Shown here in pieces: positions 8,286 through 15,898 of a stretch of 64,000 bases of DNA. Each line of letters starts with the position of its first letter. Positions within the stretch are counted from its first letter, which is position 1. A model generated the notes under the pieces. That model was not told the DNA's origin and searched no databases. It saw only the letters and a program-made list of their open reading frames with translations. Origin of the DNA: CAVZCC01 sp963773765 (GTDB lineage Bacteria; Actinomycetota; Acidimicrobiia; Acidimicrobiales; Microtrichaceae); contig CAVZCC010000006.1 in the NCBI GenBank assembly GCA_963773765.1, positions 496,001 through 560,000 on the forward strand, in the 5' to 3' direction. Made by a program: the position numbers and the translations under genes.

Positions 8286-10460
8286 ATGAGGGCGACCCGA
8301 CGTCAGTTCCTGATGAGTGCGGCCGCGGCTGCCGCCGCGGCGGGCGCCGCGGGGTGTGCGGCCCCGGCCACCGGTGGGCCCGGCCCCACGCCGGCCTGCT
8401 CGGCCCCCAGCATCGGCGGGCCCACGCCGCTGCCGCTGCCGGGCACGGCCGGCCTCATCGACGAGGCCCTGTTCCAGGGCAGGGTCGACGAGTACCTCAC
8501 GCTGGCCACCCAGGGCCTGGAGCCCACCAACACGGCCAACGTCATCGCCCACCTGACCCGGGCCGGCCGTGATCCCGGCTTCGTGTGGGACCCGTCCCTC
8601 GTCGGCCCGGCCCTGGCCGGCCTGGACCCGTTCGAGGACACCAGCGACTTCGACCTCATGAACCTGCAGTGGGTGCTGCGCCTCGGCCACGGGGTGCTGC
8701 CCGCCGCCACCATCGCCGCGGTGGAGGACGCCATCGCCGGCGCCCGCTACCGCTACGACGACCCGCTCCCTGCCGGGCAGCTGGACAACAAGTGGTTCTG
8801 GAGCGAGAACCACCGGATCATCTTCGCCGTCGACGAGTACCTGGGCGGGCTGGCCCTGCCGGACCGGGTGTTCCACTTCACCGGCCTGACCGGCGCCCAG
8901 CACGCGGCCCGCACCCGCCAGCGCATCGTGGACTGGATCGGTGAACGCACCCGCTTCGGCTACAGCGAGTGGCACTCCAACGTCTACATGAAGTACGACT
9001 ACGCGCCGCTGCTGACCCTGGTGGAGTTCGCGGACGACACCGAGCTGGTCAGCCTGGCCGCCGCCGCGCTGGACGTTGCCATGTTCGACGTGGCGAGCCA
9101 CACCTTCGAGGGCGTCTACGGCGTGACCCACGGCCGCGGCTACAAGGCGGGCAAGACCAACGGCCTGAGCGAGTCCAGCTTCGGCACGGCCAAGCTGCTC
9201 TTCGACACCACCGACCGGCCGTACCAGAGCACCGCCGACATCGGGCCCACGTTCTTCTCCGCCTCCAGCCGCTACCGCCTGCCCGAGGTCATCCGTCGGG
9301 TGGCCCGCAGCCACGAGGTGGTCACGGTCCGCGAGCGCCACGGCGTGCCCCTGGACCCCCACGAGTCCCTCACGCTCGATCCGCAGGGCGCCTACGGCTA
9401 CGACTACGACGACCCGGCCAACCTGCCGTTCTGGTGGTCCCAAGGGGCGCTCACCGCCTGGCAGCTGCTGCCGGTCACGCTGGACGCGGCCAACCGCTGG
9501 AACCTGTTCGACACCGAGCTGTTCCAGAGCTTCAGCGCCGTCAGGCAGTTCACCGACCTCAACCCCGGCCTGCTCCAGGTGATCATCCGGGAGCTGGCCC
9601 CCTTCGCTGCAGCCGGGGTGCTGGGCGAGGCCCACACCTACACCTGGCGCAGCCCCGACGCCATGTTGTCCTGCGTGGTGGACCACCGGGTCGGCGACGC
9701 CATGGAGCAGGTGCACGCCTGGCAGGCCACGCTCGGCCCCGAGGCCGTGGTGTTCACGACGCACCCGACCAAGGACGTTCCCAAGACCCTGGACTGGAGC
9801 TCCGACAAGGGCTACTGGACCGGCACCGCGTCCATGCCCCGCAGCGCGCAGCGACACACCGCCGCCATCCACATCTACCAGCCGGCCTACGCCTCGCCCA
9901 CGGACCCGCTGCTGGGCCCGATCTTCTCCTACCAGCCCTTCACCCACGCCTTCTTCCCCCAGGACCGCTTCGACGAGGTGGTGGAGGGTGACGGGTGGGT
10001 GTTCGGCCGCAGCGGCGATGGCTACGTCGGGTTGTTCTCGGAGCGTCCCACGCAGTGGCGCACCTACGACACGGCCACGGAGGCCACCGGCGGGCACACC
10101 CTGCCGTTCGACCTGCTGGCCCCCGGCGGTGCGGACAACGTGTGGATCGTGGAGGTGGGCCGGGCCGCCGACCACGGCAGCTTCGCCTCGTTCGTGAGCG
10201 CCTGCACCGCGGCGGTGGTGGAGGTGACCCGGGCCCCCGGCGACGTGGCGGTCCGCTACGAGTCACCGACCGAGGGCGAGCTGCGCCTGGGGATCCGCAC
10301 CCCGTTCTTCGTGGACGGTGTGGAGACCCCGCTGCGCGACCACCCCCGCCACTCCAGCCCGTGGGCGGAGCAGTGCCACCTGGGCCAGGGCTTCGACATC
10401 AGCGAGGGCGGCGCCCGCCTGCAGCTGGACTTCACCCACGCTGCCCGCCGGGTCAGCTGA
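8286..10460 (+). CDS. Tat-exported lipoprotein, large protein of unknown function (possible alpha/alpha-toroid enzyme)
   Basis: A 724-residue protein starting at ATG 8286 with a twin-arginine signal (TRRQFLM), an alanine-rich h-region and a lipobox-like AAGC at Cys24, so it is predicted to fold before export and become membrane-anchored. The body has helical repeats rich in Trp, Tyr and His, including WFWSENHRIIFAVDEYLGG and EWHSNVYMKYDYAPLL, followed by a beta-rich C-terminal half. This resembles the helical-toroid plus beta-sandwich layout of polysaccharide lyases, but I see no diagnostic lyase motif and assign no activity. A strong terminator follows at 10475-10503. Confidence 0.8.
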   Translation: MRATRRQFLMSAAAAAAAAGAAGCAAPATGGPGPTPACSAPSIGGPTPLPLPGTAGLIDEALFQGRVDEYLTLATQGLEPTNTANVIAHLTRAGRDPGFVWDPSLVGPALAGLDPFEDTSDFDLMNLQWVLRLGHGVLPAATIAAVEDAIAGARYRYDDPLPAGQLDNKWFWSENHRIIFAVDEYLGGLALPDRVFHFTGLTGAQHAARTRQRIVDWIGERTRFGYSEWHSNVYMKYDYAPLLTLVEFADDTELVSLAAAALDVAMFDVASHTFEGVYGVTHGRGYKAGKTNGLSESSFGTAKLLFDTTDRPYQSTADIGPTFFSASSRYRLPEVIRRVARSHEVVTVRERHGVPLDPHESLTLDPQGAYGYDYDDPANLPFWWSQGALTAWQLLPVTLDAANRWNLFDTELFQSFSAVRQFTDLNPGLLQVIIRELAPFAAAGVLGEAHTYTWRSPDAMLSCVVDHRVGDAMEQVHAWQATLGPEAVVFTTHPTKDVPKTLDWSSDKGYWTGTASMPRSAQRHTAAIHIYQPAYASPTDPLLGPIFSYQPFTHAFFPQDRFDEVVEGDGWVFGRSGDGYVGLFSERPTQWRTYDTATEATGGHTLPFDLLAPGGADNVWIVEVGRAADHGSFASFVSACTAAVVEVTRAPGDVAVRYESPTEGELRLGIRTPFFVDGVETPLRDHPRHSSPWAEQCHLGQGFDISEGGARLQLDFTHAARRVS

Positions 10461-10474
10461 CGGGCAGACCCGCT

Positions 10475-10503
10475 GGTCACCTGACGACGGGCGTCAGGTG
10501 ACC
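10475..10503. terminator. Bidirectional hairpin between convergent genes
   Basis: A perfect 12-bp stem (10475-10486 with 10492-10503) encloses the loop ACGGG. It follows the Tat lipoprotein gene on the + strand and contains the stop codon of the small minus-strand ORF at 10494, so it could serve both. No strong U-tract is present. Confidence 0.7.
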
Positions 10504-10709
10504 CCACCCACCCCGCGGGTGGCCATGGAGTCCAGGATCTGCTCCTCCACGTCACGGGGGTCCTCCGCCGCGCCGGCGTCGCGCAGGACGGGGGCGGTGT
10601 CCGCGATCCCCTCGTAGCCCAGCAGCTCCGTCTCGTGGCCGGCCTCGCCCAGGGCAGGGCTGACGTCGATCAGCGGCCGGTCCCGGCGGGCGCCCCCGGC
10701 GTCCTCCAC
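10494..10709 (-). CDS. Small protein of unknown function, possibly a gene remnant
   Basis: A 71-codon frame with GTG start at 10709, acidic, with PLIDVSPALGEAGHETELLG near the N terminus. It matches no family I recognise and reads like the C-terminal part of a longer protein. Its stop lies inside the terminator stem at 10475-10503, which favours a real transcribed 3' end. It lies downstream of the damaged gabD2-like gene on the same strand. The intervening 10710-10865 holds short direct repeats of TGTCCGGC and no convincing gene. If indels affect this region as they do gabD2, the true gene could be longer. Confidence 0.4.
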   Translation of the reverse strand: MEDAGGARRDRPLIDVSPALGEAGHETELLGYEGIADTAPVLRDAGAAEDPRDVEEQILDSMATRGVGGVT

Positions 10710-10865
10710 CGCGTGGCCGCGACCCGTGTCATGTCCGGCGGGTGCCTGTCCGGCCCGGGTCCTGTCCGGCGGGGTCCTTCTGATGTGGCGTGTCCATGTC
10801 CGCGCTCCCGGAACGCCACCGTCTGGTCAACCGGCGTTCACCTCACGGATGACTCTACCCACCGA

Positions 10866-12516
10866 TCAGCGCCAGCCGACCTTCTTCATCAGTCGTAGCG
10901 CCGCGGTCATCACCGCGGCGAACCCGTCGTCGCCCAGCTGCTGCGAGGGCGGGGCCAGGTTGAACAGGCGCTGGCGGGCGATGGTCTGGGACTCGGTGTA
11001 CTTGAGGCAGGCCGTGCGACGCCGTGGCGTCGACCCATGCCGGAGTCGCCCATGCCGCCCATGGGGGCGTCGATGCTGCCCCACGCCGCGGCGTACGCCT
11101 CGTTGACGTTGACGGTGCCGGCACCGCAGGCGGGCCGCCACGTCCCGGCCCCGTCGGGCCGAACCGGCTCCACACGCTGGCGTTGAGCCCGTAGCGGGTC
11201 GTCGTTGGCCCGCTCGACGGCCTCGTCGTCGGAGCCGACCCGGTAGATCGACACCACCGGCCCGAAGGTCTCCTCGGCGAACAGCGTCATGCTCTCGGCG
11301 TGACGTCGGTGAGCACGGTGGGCTCGAAGAAGAACGGACCCAGGTCGGGGCGGGCCGAGCCGCCGGCCAGCACGGTGGCCCCTTGGCGACACGGCGTCGT
11401 CGACGTGGCGGTGATCACCTCGAGCTGCTCGGTCGAGGTGAGCGAGCCCATCTGGAGCCGAAGTCGTATGCGCCGGTCCGATGCTGCATCGCCTCCACCG
11501 CCGTCGACGAACGTCGCGCACGAAGCGGTCGTACACGGCATCCGCGACGTACATCCGCTCGATCGGAGATGCAGAGCTGGCCGCTGGAGGAGAAGCAGGC
11601 GCGCACCGCACCCTCGACCGCGCGGTCCAGGTCGGCGTCGTCGAGCACCACCATGGCGTTCTTGCCGCCCAGCTCCAGGAGCAGTCCACCAGGCGCTCGC
11701 CGGCCTCCCGGGCGATGCGCGCGACCCGACTCGGTGGAGCCGGTGAACATCACGTAGTCGGCCGCGTCGAGCAGCGACGTCGCCGATCGTGCTGCCCCGG
11801 CCCAGCACGATCTGCCACAGGTCCTCGGGCACGCCGGCCCGGCGCGCCAGGTCGAGCGCGTACAGGGCGGTGAGCGCGGTCTGGTTGTCGGCCTTCTGCA
11901 GCACGGCGTTGCCGGCCAGCAGGGCGGGGATGGTGTCGCCCGCTGCCAGGCTCAGCGGGTAGTTCCAGGGTGAGATCACCGTCACGATCCCCTTGGGGTG
12001 GCGCAGCTCCTGCACCGAGGTGAGCCCGGGGATCAGGCCGGTGCGGCGGTGCGGGGCCAGCGCCCGCGCGGCGATGCGGGCGTAGTAGCGGCAGGTGTTG
12101 GCGATGTCGCCCACCTCGAGGAACGCGTCCCTGCGGGCCTTGCCGTTCTCCACCTGGATCAGGTCCATGAGCTCGTCGCGGGCGTCCAGCACCAGGTCGT
12201 GGAGGCGCAGGAACACCGCGGCCCGCTCACGGACCGGGACGGTGGCCCACTCCCGCTGGGCGGCGCGGGCCCGTGCCGCGGCGGCGTCCACGTCGGCCGG
12301 GGTGCACTGGGGCAGGTCCACGATCGCCGCGCCCCCGAACGGGGTGTGGGTGGTGACCCGGTGGGCCTCACCGGAGGAGCTGACCAGGCCGGTCAGCCGC
12401 CGCTTGAGCATCTCGGTCAGGCCGGCCGGCAGTGCCGGGGGGATGGCCGGCGTGGCCCCGCCGGCGGTCGGGCCGCCCTGGCTGTTGACGGTGGACCGGG
12501 CATCGGTGCTGGTCAT
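10866..12516 (-). pseudogene. gabD2: Succinate-semialdehyde dehydrogenase (GabD2-like), multiply frameshifted
   Basis: Starts at ATG 12516 (MTSTDARST). About 245 clean residues follow, including VISPWNYPLSLAAGD and QKADNQTAL. From about 11785 to 11000 the homologous protein jumps between all three frames: FTGSTESGR, LELGGKNAMVVLDDADLD, the catalytic-cysteine segment SSSGQLCIS, GPFFFEPTVLTDV, EETFGPVVSIYRV, GTVNVNEAYAAAWGS, PMGGMGDSGMGRRHG and LKYTESQTIARQR are each readable, separated by single-base gains or losses. The order and motifs match mycobacterial GabD2 end to end, finishing at the stop at 10866. An intact enzyme would oxidise succinate semialdehyde to succinate with NADP+. As read it cannot be translated. 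Either true decay or a poor-quality stretch; I favour the latter because every motif is preserved. Confidence 0.85.
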
Positions 12517-13048
12517 GTGGAAGTCCTCCCCGCGGTTCTGCGCTGGTGGCACCGACGTTAGGACGCGCGCCGAGCGGAGGCTCAGGCGGGCGGAATGGCT
12601 GCGGGGTGGCGACGCGGACGCGTGGGTGCCGGGCCCGACGGGATGGGGCGGCCGTCGGGCCCGGCTGCGCCACTTGGGGAATGGCGCCCATGTGGGTCCG
12701 CTGGTGTGGCCTGCCTGGTGGGACCAGTCAGACCCAGCGGGTGGTGCGGTCGACCTCGGCGTCCTTCTCCCCCCGGAAGAAGTCCTCCTTGTCCACCACG
12801 ACCCGCTCGCGGACCTGTGAACGCATCTTGGCGGTGGACTGTGACAGTGAACGGAACGCGACCTCCGCACCGGTGCCGTCGGGGGCGAACGACCGGGTGT
12901 TGATTCCCGCCCCGGGTGCGATCCGCCGGGGGTGGCACGAGGGGCCCCGCGCGTTACATGGAATGTGCCCCTCAACTTCGCCATGATCGGTGTCCGATAG
13001 GGCGTGCACGGGCGGAGTTCTCCGTCCCGGGACGGGCAGGAGCCGGGG
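12517..13048. other. 532-base interval between divergent genes with a possible small ORF
   Basis: No full-length gene is evident. On the minus strand a frame ending at 12728 has natural composition and codon use for about 60 codons (including MRSQVRERVVVDKEDFFRGE and a tail DRTTRWV), but the only ATG gives 32 residues and no good start lies further up. It may be a short gene or one whose start is displaced by an indel. The remainder is GC-rich with no clear promoter or repeat. Confidence 0.35.
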
Positions 13049-13733
13049 ATGATCACGAACACGCGACGGGGGACCTTCACGGTGGCCGCGGTGGTGGCAG
13101 GTGTGCTGCTGGTGGGTGGTGCAGCCGGGGCCACGGCGCTGGGCGTGACCGGCCAGGGCACGCCGGACACCACGACCGCCACTGCGGACGGCACCACCAC
13201 GGTGGTGGCACCGGTGCCGATGGCCGCCGACGGCTCCACGACGTCCAGCACCGTCACCGACGGGACCGACGCCGGCGCAGCACCGACCACCCTGGCGGTG
13301 GAGACGACCACCACGGTGGTGGACGAGGCGGAGGCGGCCCGGTCCCGACCCGTCGGGACCGGCCGCCTTCGGTCTGTGCCGGGCGTTCTCCGGCCGCGCC
13401 GGCCAGCCCGGCAACTCCCAGGCCTGGGCCCGACTCAACGAGGCAGCCGGTGGCGACATCGCGGGCTGGTGCGCGGCGGTGCTGGCCGACAAGGAACTGC
13501 AGCGTGGCCACCGCGACGGGGCCGACGACGATGACGCGGCGGACGACCCGGACGACACCGACGACATCGACAGCGACGACGACGGGGCGACCGGCCCCTC
13601 GACCGAGCCGGCCGCCCGGGCTGGCCAGGGTGGGGGCCACGGAGCCTCCGCCGGGAAGAACGCCGGCCCGGCCGCGCCGGCCGCCGGTGGCCACCCGGCC
13701 CAGGGCAAGGGCACGGGTGGCAACAAGGGCTGA
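13049..13733 (+). CDS. Secreted or anchored protein with Thr-rich and acidic regions (one frameshift)
   Basis: Starts at ATG 13049 (MITNTRRGTFTVAAVVAGV) with an N-terminal hydrophobic segment, then a Thr-rich stretch. Near 13346 an extra base breaks the frame; removing it joins to AFGLCRAFSGRAGQPG, a cysteine-containing module I have seen as a repeated helical unit in actinobacterial envelope proteins, and then a strongly acidic tail (DDDDAADDPDDTDDIDSDDD) and a Gly/Ala/Lys-rich end. The protein is likely extracytoplasmic; function unknown. A perfect 14-bp terminator hairpin follows at 13765. Confidence 0.65.
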
Positions 13734-13764
13734 CCTGCGGGGACTGGGGAACGCAGCAGCACCC

Positions 13765-13795
13765 GTCGGGCCGGGACCTGGGGTCCCGGCCCGAC
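13765..13795 (+). terminator. Strong GC hairpin after the Thr-rich protein gene
   Basis: A perfect 14-bp stem (13765-13778 with 13782-13795) with a three-base loop, 32 bases after the stop at 13733. No U-tract, as is common for hairpin terminators in high-GC actinobacteria. Confidence 0.7.
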
Positions 13796-13880
13796 GACGT
13801 CACGGACCGGTGCGGGCGGTCAGCCGGGTGGGCCAACCGCATCGCCGATGGCCGCCGATGGCCGCCGAAAACGACAAGAA

Positions 13881-13904
13881 CCGCCGATCCCGGAGGATCG
13901 GCGG
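13881..13904 (-). terminator. Terminator of the cold-shock gene
   Basis: A perfect 10-bp stem (13881-13890 with 13895-13904) with loop CGGA. Read on the minus strand it is 21 bases after the csp stop and is followed by TTCTTGTCGTTTTCGG, a fairly T-rich tail. Confidence 0.75.
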
Positions 13905-13924
13905 CCCCTGCTCAGGAGTCCTGA

Positions 13925-14131
13925 TCAGATGACGCGGACGTTCTGGGCCTCTTCGCCCTTGCGGCCGGGAGCCACGTCGAACTCGACCTTCTGACCCTCG
14001 TCGAGGGACTTGTAGCCATCTCCAACGATGTTGGAGAAGTGGACGAAGACGTCGTCGGCGCCATCACGAGAGATGAAGCCGAAGCCCTTCTCTGCATTGA
14101 AGAACTTCACGGTTCCAGTAGTCACATTCAC
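13925..14131 (-). CDS. cspA: Cold-shock protein (CspA family)
   Basis: A 68-residue single cold-shock domain: TGTVKFFNAEKGFGFI carries RNP1 (KGFGFI) and DDVFVHFSNI carries RNP2 (VFVHF), the nucleic-acid-binding aromatic patches. The length is standard. These proteins bind single-stranded RNA/DNA and act as RNA chaperones in the cytoplasm. Start taken at ATG 14131, though GTG two codons later (VTTGTVKFF) would match many orthologues better. The 218-base gap upstream (14132-14349) has no gene and could hold its promoter and leader. Monocistronic, with its own terminator. Confidence 0.95.
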   Translation of the reverse strand: MNVTTGTVKFFNAEKGFGFISRDGADDVFVHFSNIVGDGYKSLDEGQKVEFDVAPGRKGEEAQNVRVI

Positions 14132-14349
14132 TCAATTCGCTTGATCGGGCGACCCTCGTGGCCGTTCCCGCTCATCCACCGTACCCCGTGGCGGCCCCGA
14201 CACACGACCGGGGCGCCGATTCCTTGATCCGGCCCGGGTGGATCCACAGGTGTCACGGGAGGGGGCGTCGCCCGGAGAACGGAATGGTGGACCCGCCCGG
14301 GGGCTGGCCGGGGTGTTCCATGCATGCCCCGCTGGGGGCGGCAGCCAGG

Positions 14350-14544
14350 TCAGGGAGCGGACTCAGCGCCCTCCACGTGGCCGGTGTCCTCCGCTCCCTT
14401 GGGCGGCTTGCCCTCGCCCCACTCCACGATGCCGCCCAGCACGTCCTTGGCCACGTCCTTGAGTGACTCCGGCTTGCCCAGGTGCGCCGGCCGGATGTTG
14501 GGCTCGTCGTCCTTGGTCTCCTGGAACTTCGGCTCGTCGGCCAT
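14350..14544 (-). CDS. Small hydrophilic protein of unknown function
   Basis: A 64-residue protein beginning MADEPKFQETKDDEPNIRPA. ATG 14544 is preferred over the longer frame because GGGAGGACCGAC lies immediately upstream at good spacing. It is charged, proline- and glycine-containing, and has a short helix (SLKDVAKDVLGGIVEWGEG). No cysteine, signal or membrane segment. I recognise no family. Confidence 0.65.
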   Translation of the reverse strand: MADEPKFQETKDDEPNIRPAHLGKPESLKDVAKDVLGGIVEWGEGKPPKGAEDTGHVEGAESAP

Positions 14545-14786
14545 GTCGGTCCTCCCGGGTCGCGTGTCTCTGGCTCCATCATGCCCGCCCCGGGCACCCG
14601 GTCCCACCTCGGGGGAGAGCGGGTCGTGGGCGGCACCGGGGCGGACCGGATCCGAGCCGCGGTCGGCGCCGGCCGACCGGTTTGCCGAGCCCGACCCCGG
14701 CGGCTGGGCTCACCACGCAACGGTCGCGGGTCAATGCGTACCGGTTACGGAGCCGGTTTCGGATCTGCGCTCGGCACACTGGGAGG

Positions 14787-15230
14787 ATGCTCACGAGCTA
14801 CGTCGTCGTCATCATCCTGATCAGCGTCGTGCTGCCGGTCGCGATCATCGTGTTCGTCCGCGGTGCACTGTTCGGCAACACCAAGGGCAACCGGGCCAGG
14901 GCCCAGGAGCTCATGTCCACCGGCAGCAAGGCCCGGGCCATGATCCTGCGCGTGGACCCCACCGGTGTGATCGTGAACCACATCAACCTGCAGTGCATCG
15001 TGCAGTTCCAGATGGAGCCGCTGGACGGCTCCCCGCCGTTCCAGGCCCAGCAGAAGACGATGATCAACCAGACCGCGATGCCCCGCGTCGGTGACGTCTG
15101 GCCCGCCTGGTACGACCCGTCGGACCTGACCAGCTTCACCGTCGGCATGCCGGACGGCGCCTCACCGGACCAGATCCCGCTGTTCCGCGAGTTCGGCATC
15201 AAGCACCCGCTCGACACCTCTGCCGCCTGA
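14787..15230 (+). CDS. Single-pass membrane-anchored protein of unknown function
   Basis: A 147-residue protein starting at ATG 14787 with GGGAGG directly upstream. Residues about 3-28 (SYVVVIILISVVLPVAIIVF) form one membrane helix; the rest is a cytoplasmic beta-rich domain (AMILRVDPTGVIVNHINLQC then PRVGDVWPAWYDPSDLTSF). The layout, a helix followed by a small beta domain describing a bonded 'inline' strand set, recalls DUF3592-like actinobacterial proteins, but I am not certain. No operon partner is obvious. Confidence 0.7.
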   Translation: MLTSYVVVIILISVVLPVAIIVFVRGALFGNTKGNRARAQELMSTGSKARAMILRVDPTGVIVNHINLQCIVQFQMEPLDGSPPFQAQQKTMINQTAMPRVGDVWPAWYDPSDLTSFTVGMPDGASPDQIPLFREFGIKHPLDTSAA

Positions 15231-15304
15231 GCGGGCCGTCAAGGACTTGTGAACGCAACGACTGGTCCGTAGCCTCAGCACTGGGGACGATCCCGGGAGG
15301 CACC

Positions 15305-15655
15305 ATGAGTCGACGTGGACGGACCAGGCAGAAGGCGACCGCTGCGACCGCGGCGACCGCAGCTGGAGCGGTCGGGATCCTCGCCCTGCTCAGGGGGCGG
15401 CGGGAGCGTCGCCTGAAGTCGGCGATGGAGGGCATCGAAGCGACGGTCCTGCCGCCGCAGCAGTCGGCCGAACCCGTGGTGGACCTCGGCGGCGGCGGAC
15501 CGGACGAGGCCCACGCACCTGGCCACCATCACCTCGCCCCGCCCCCGGAGGACTCCGTGCCCGGCGCCGGGCCCACCCCGAGCCGGGGCTACCGGTCCGG
15601 ACACCGGGACCGTGGGGGCCGGTCGATCAGCTTCCGGACGAAACGAGGGCGGTGA
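15305..15655 (+). CDS. Hypothetical protein with an N-terminal membrane helix and Pro/Gly-rich tail
   Basis: A 116-residue frame starting MSRRGRTRQKATAATAATAA, with GGGAGGCACC just before ATG 15305. A short hydrophobic stretch (AAGAVGILALL) flanked by basic residues suggests one membrane pass, followed by a low-complexity tail rich in Pro, Gly, His and Arg. Its last 29 bases overlap the 3' end of the convergent acyl-carrier-protein gene. No recognised family. Confidence 0.55.
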   Translation: MSRRGRTRQKATAATAATAAGAVGILALLRGRRERRLKSAMEGIEATVLPPQQSAEPVVDLGGGGPDEAHAPGHHHLAPPPEDSVPGAGPTPSRGYRSGHRDRGGRSISFRTKRGR

Positions 15656-15887
15656 TCAGTCCGCCCAGGGTGGCCAGCTGCTCGGCCGCGACCCCTCCGA
15701 GGTCCACCCCGGTGCGCTCGTGCAGGGCCGCCCGCAGCTCCTGCAGGTCCATGGAGTCCAGGTCGAGCTCCTCGGCCAGGTCCACGTCGTCGGGGACGGC
15801 GGACAGGTCGGCCTCGGGAGCGATGCGCCGGAGGGCGTCCGCGACCTCCTGACGGGCCTGGTCGCGGTCCGCTGGTTGCTCGGGCAT
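15627..15887 (-). CDS. Acyl carrier protein
   Basis: An 86-residue protein; ATG 15887 has GGAGG five bases upstream. It has the ACP four-helix pattern and the phosphopantetheine-attachment motif EELDLDSMDLQEL, with the serine of DSM as the prosthetic-group site. It is the last gene of a six-gene minus-strand operon and starts 11 bases after the E2 stop. A free ACP encoded directly after 2-oxoacid dehydrogenase subunits is not the standard fatty-acid-synthesis context; it could receive the acyl group formed by the complex (inference). No phosphopantetheinyl transferase is nearby. Confidence 0.9.
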   Translation of the reverse strand: MPEQPADRDQARQEVADALRRIAPEADLSAVPDDVDLAEELDLDSMDLQELRAALHERTGVDLGGVAAEQLATLGGLITALVSSGS

Positions 15888-15898
15888 TCGGGCCTCCG

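Noticed and set aside
8289..10175. Very long open frames on the strand opposite the Tat lipoprotein, the E1/E2 operon and the ABC permease (for example 7380-10175 and 21392-24673 on the minus strand).
   Set aside because: High GC makes long antisense frames common; they lack motifs, cover recognised genes on the other strand and have Gly/Arg/His-rich composition typical of shadow frames.
10866..12516. Programmed frameshifting as an explanation for the gabD2 breaks.
   Set aside because: There are about ten breaks in both directions without slippery sites or downstream structures, which no programmed mechanism would use.
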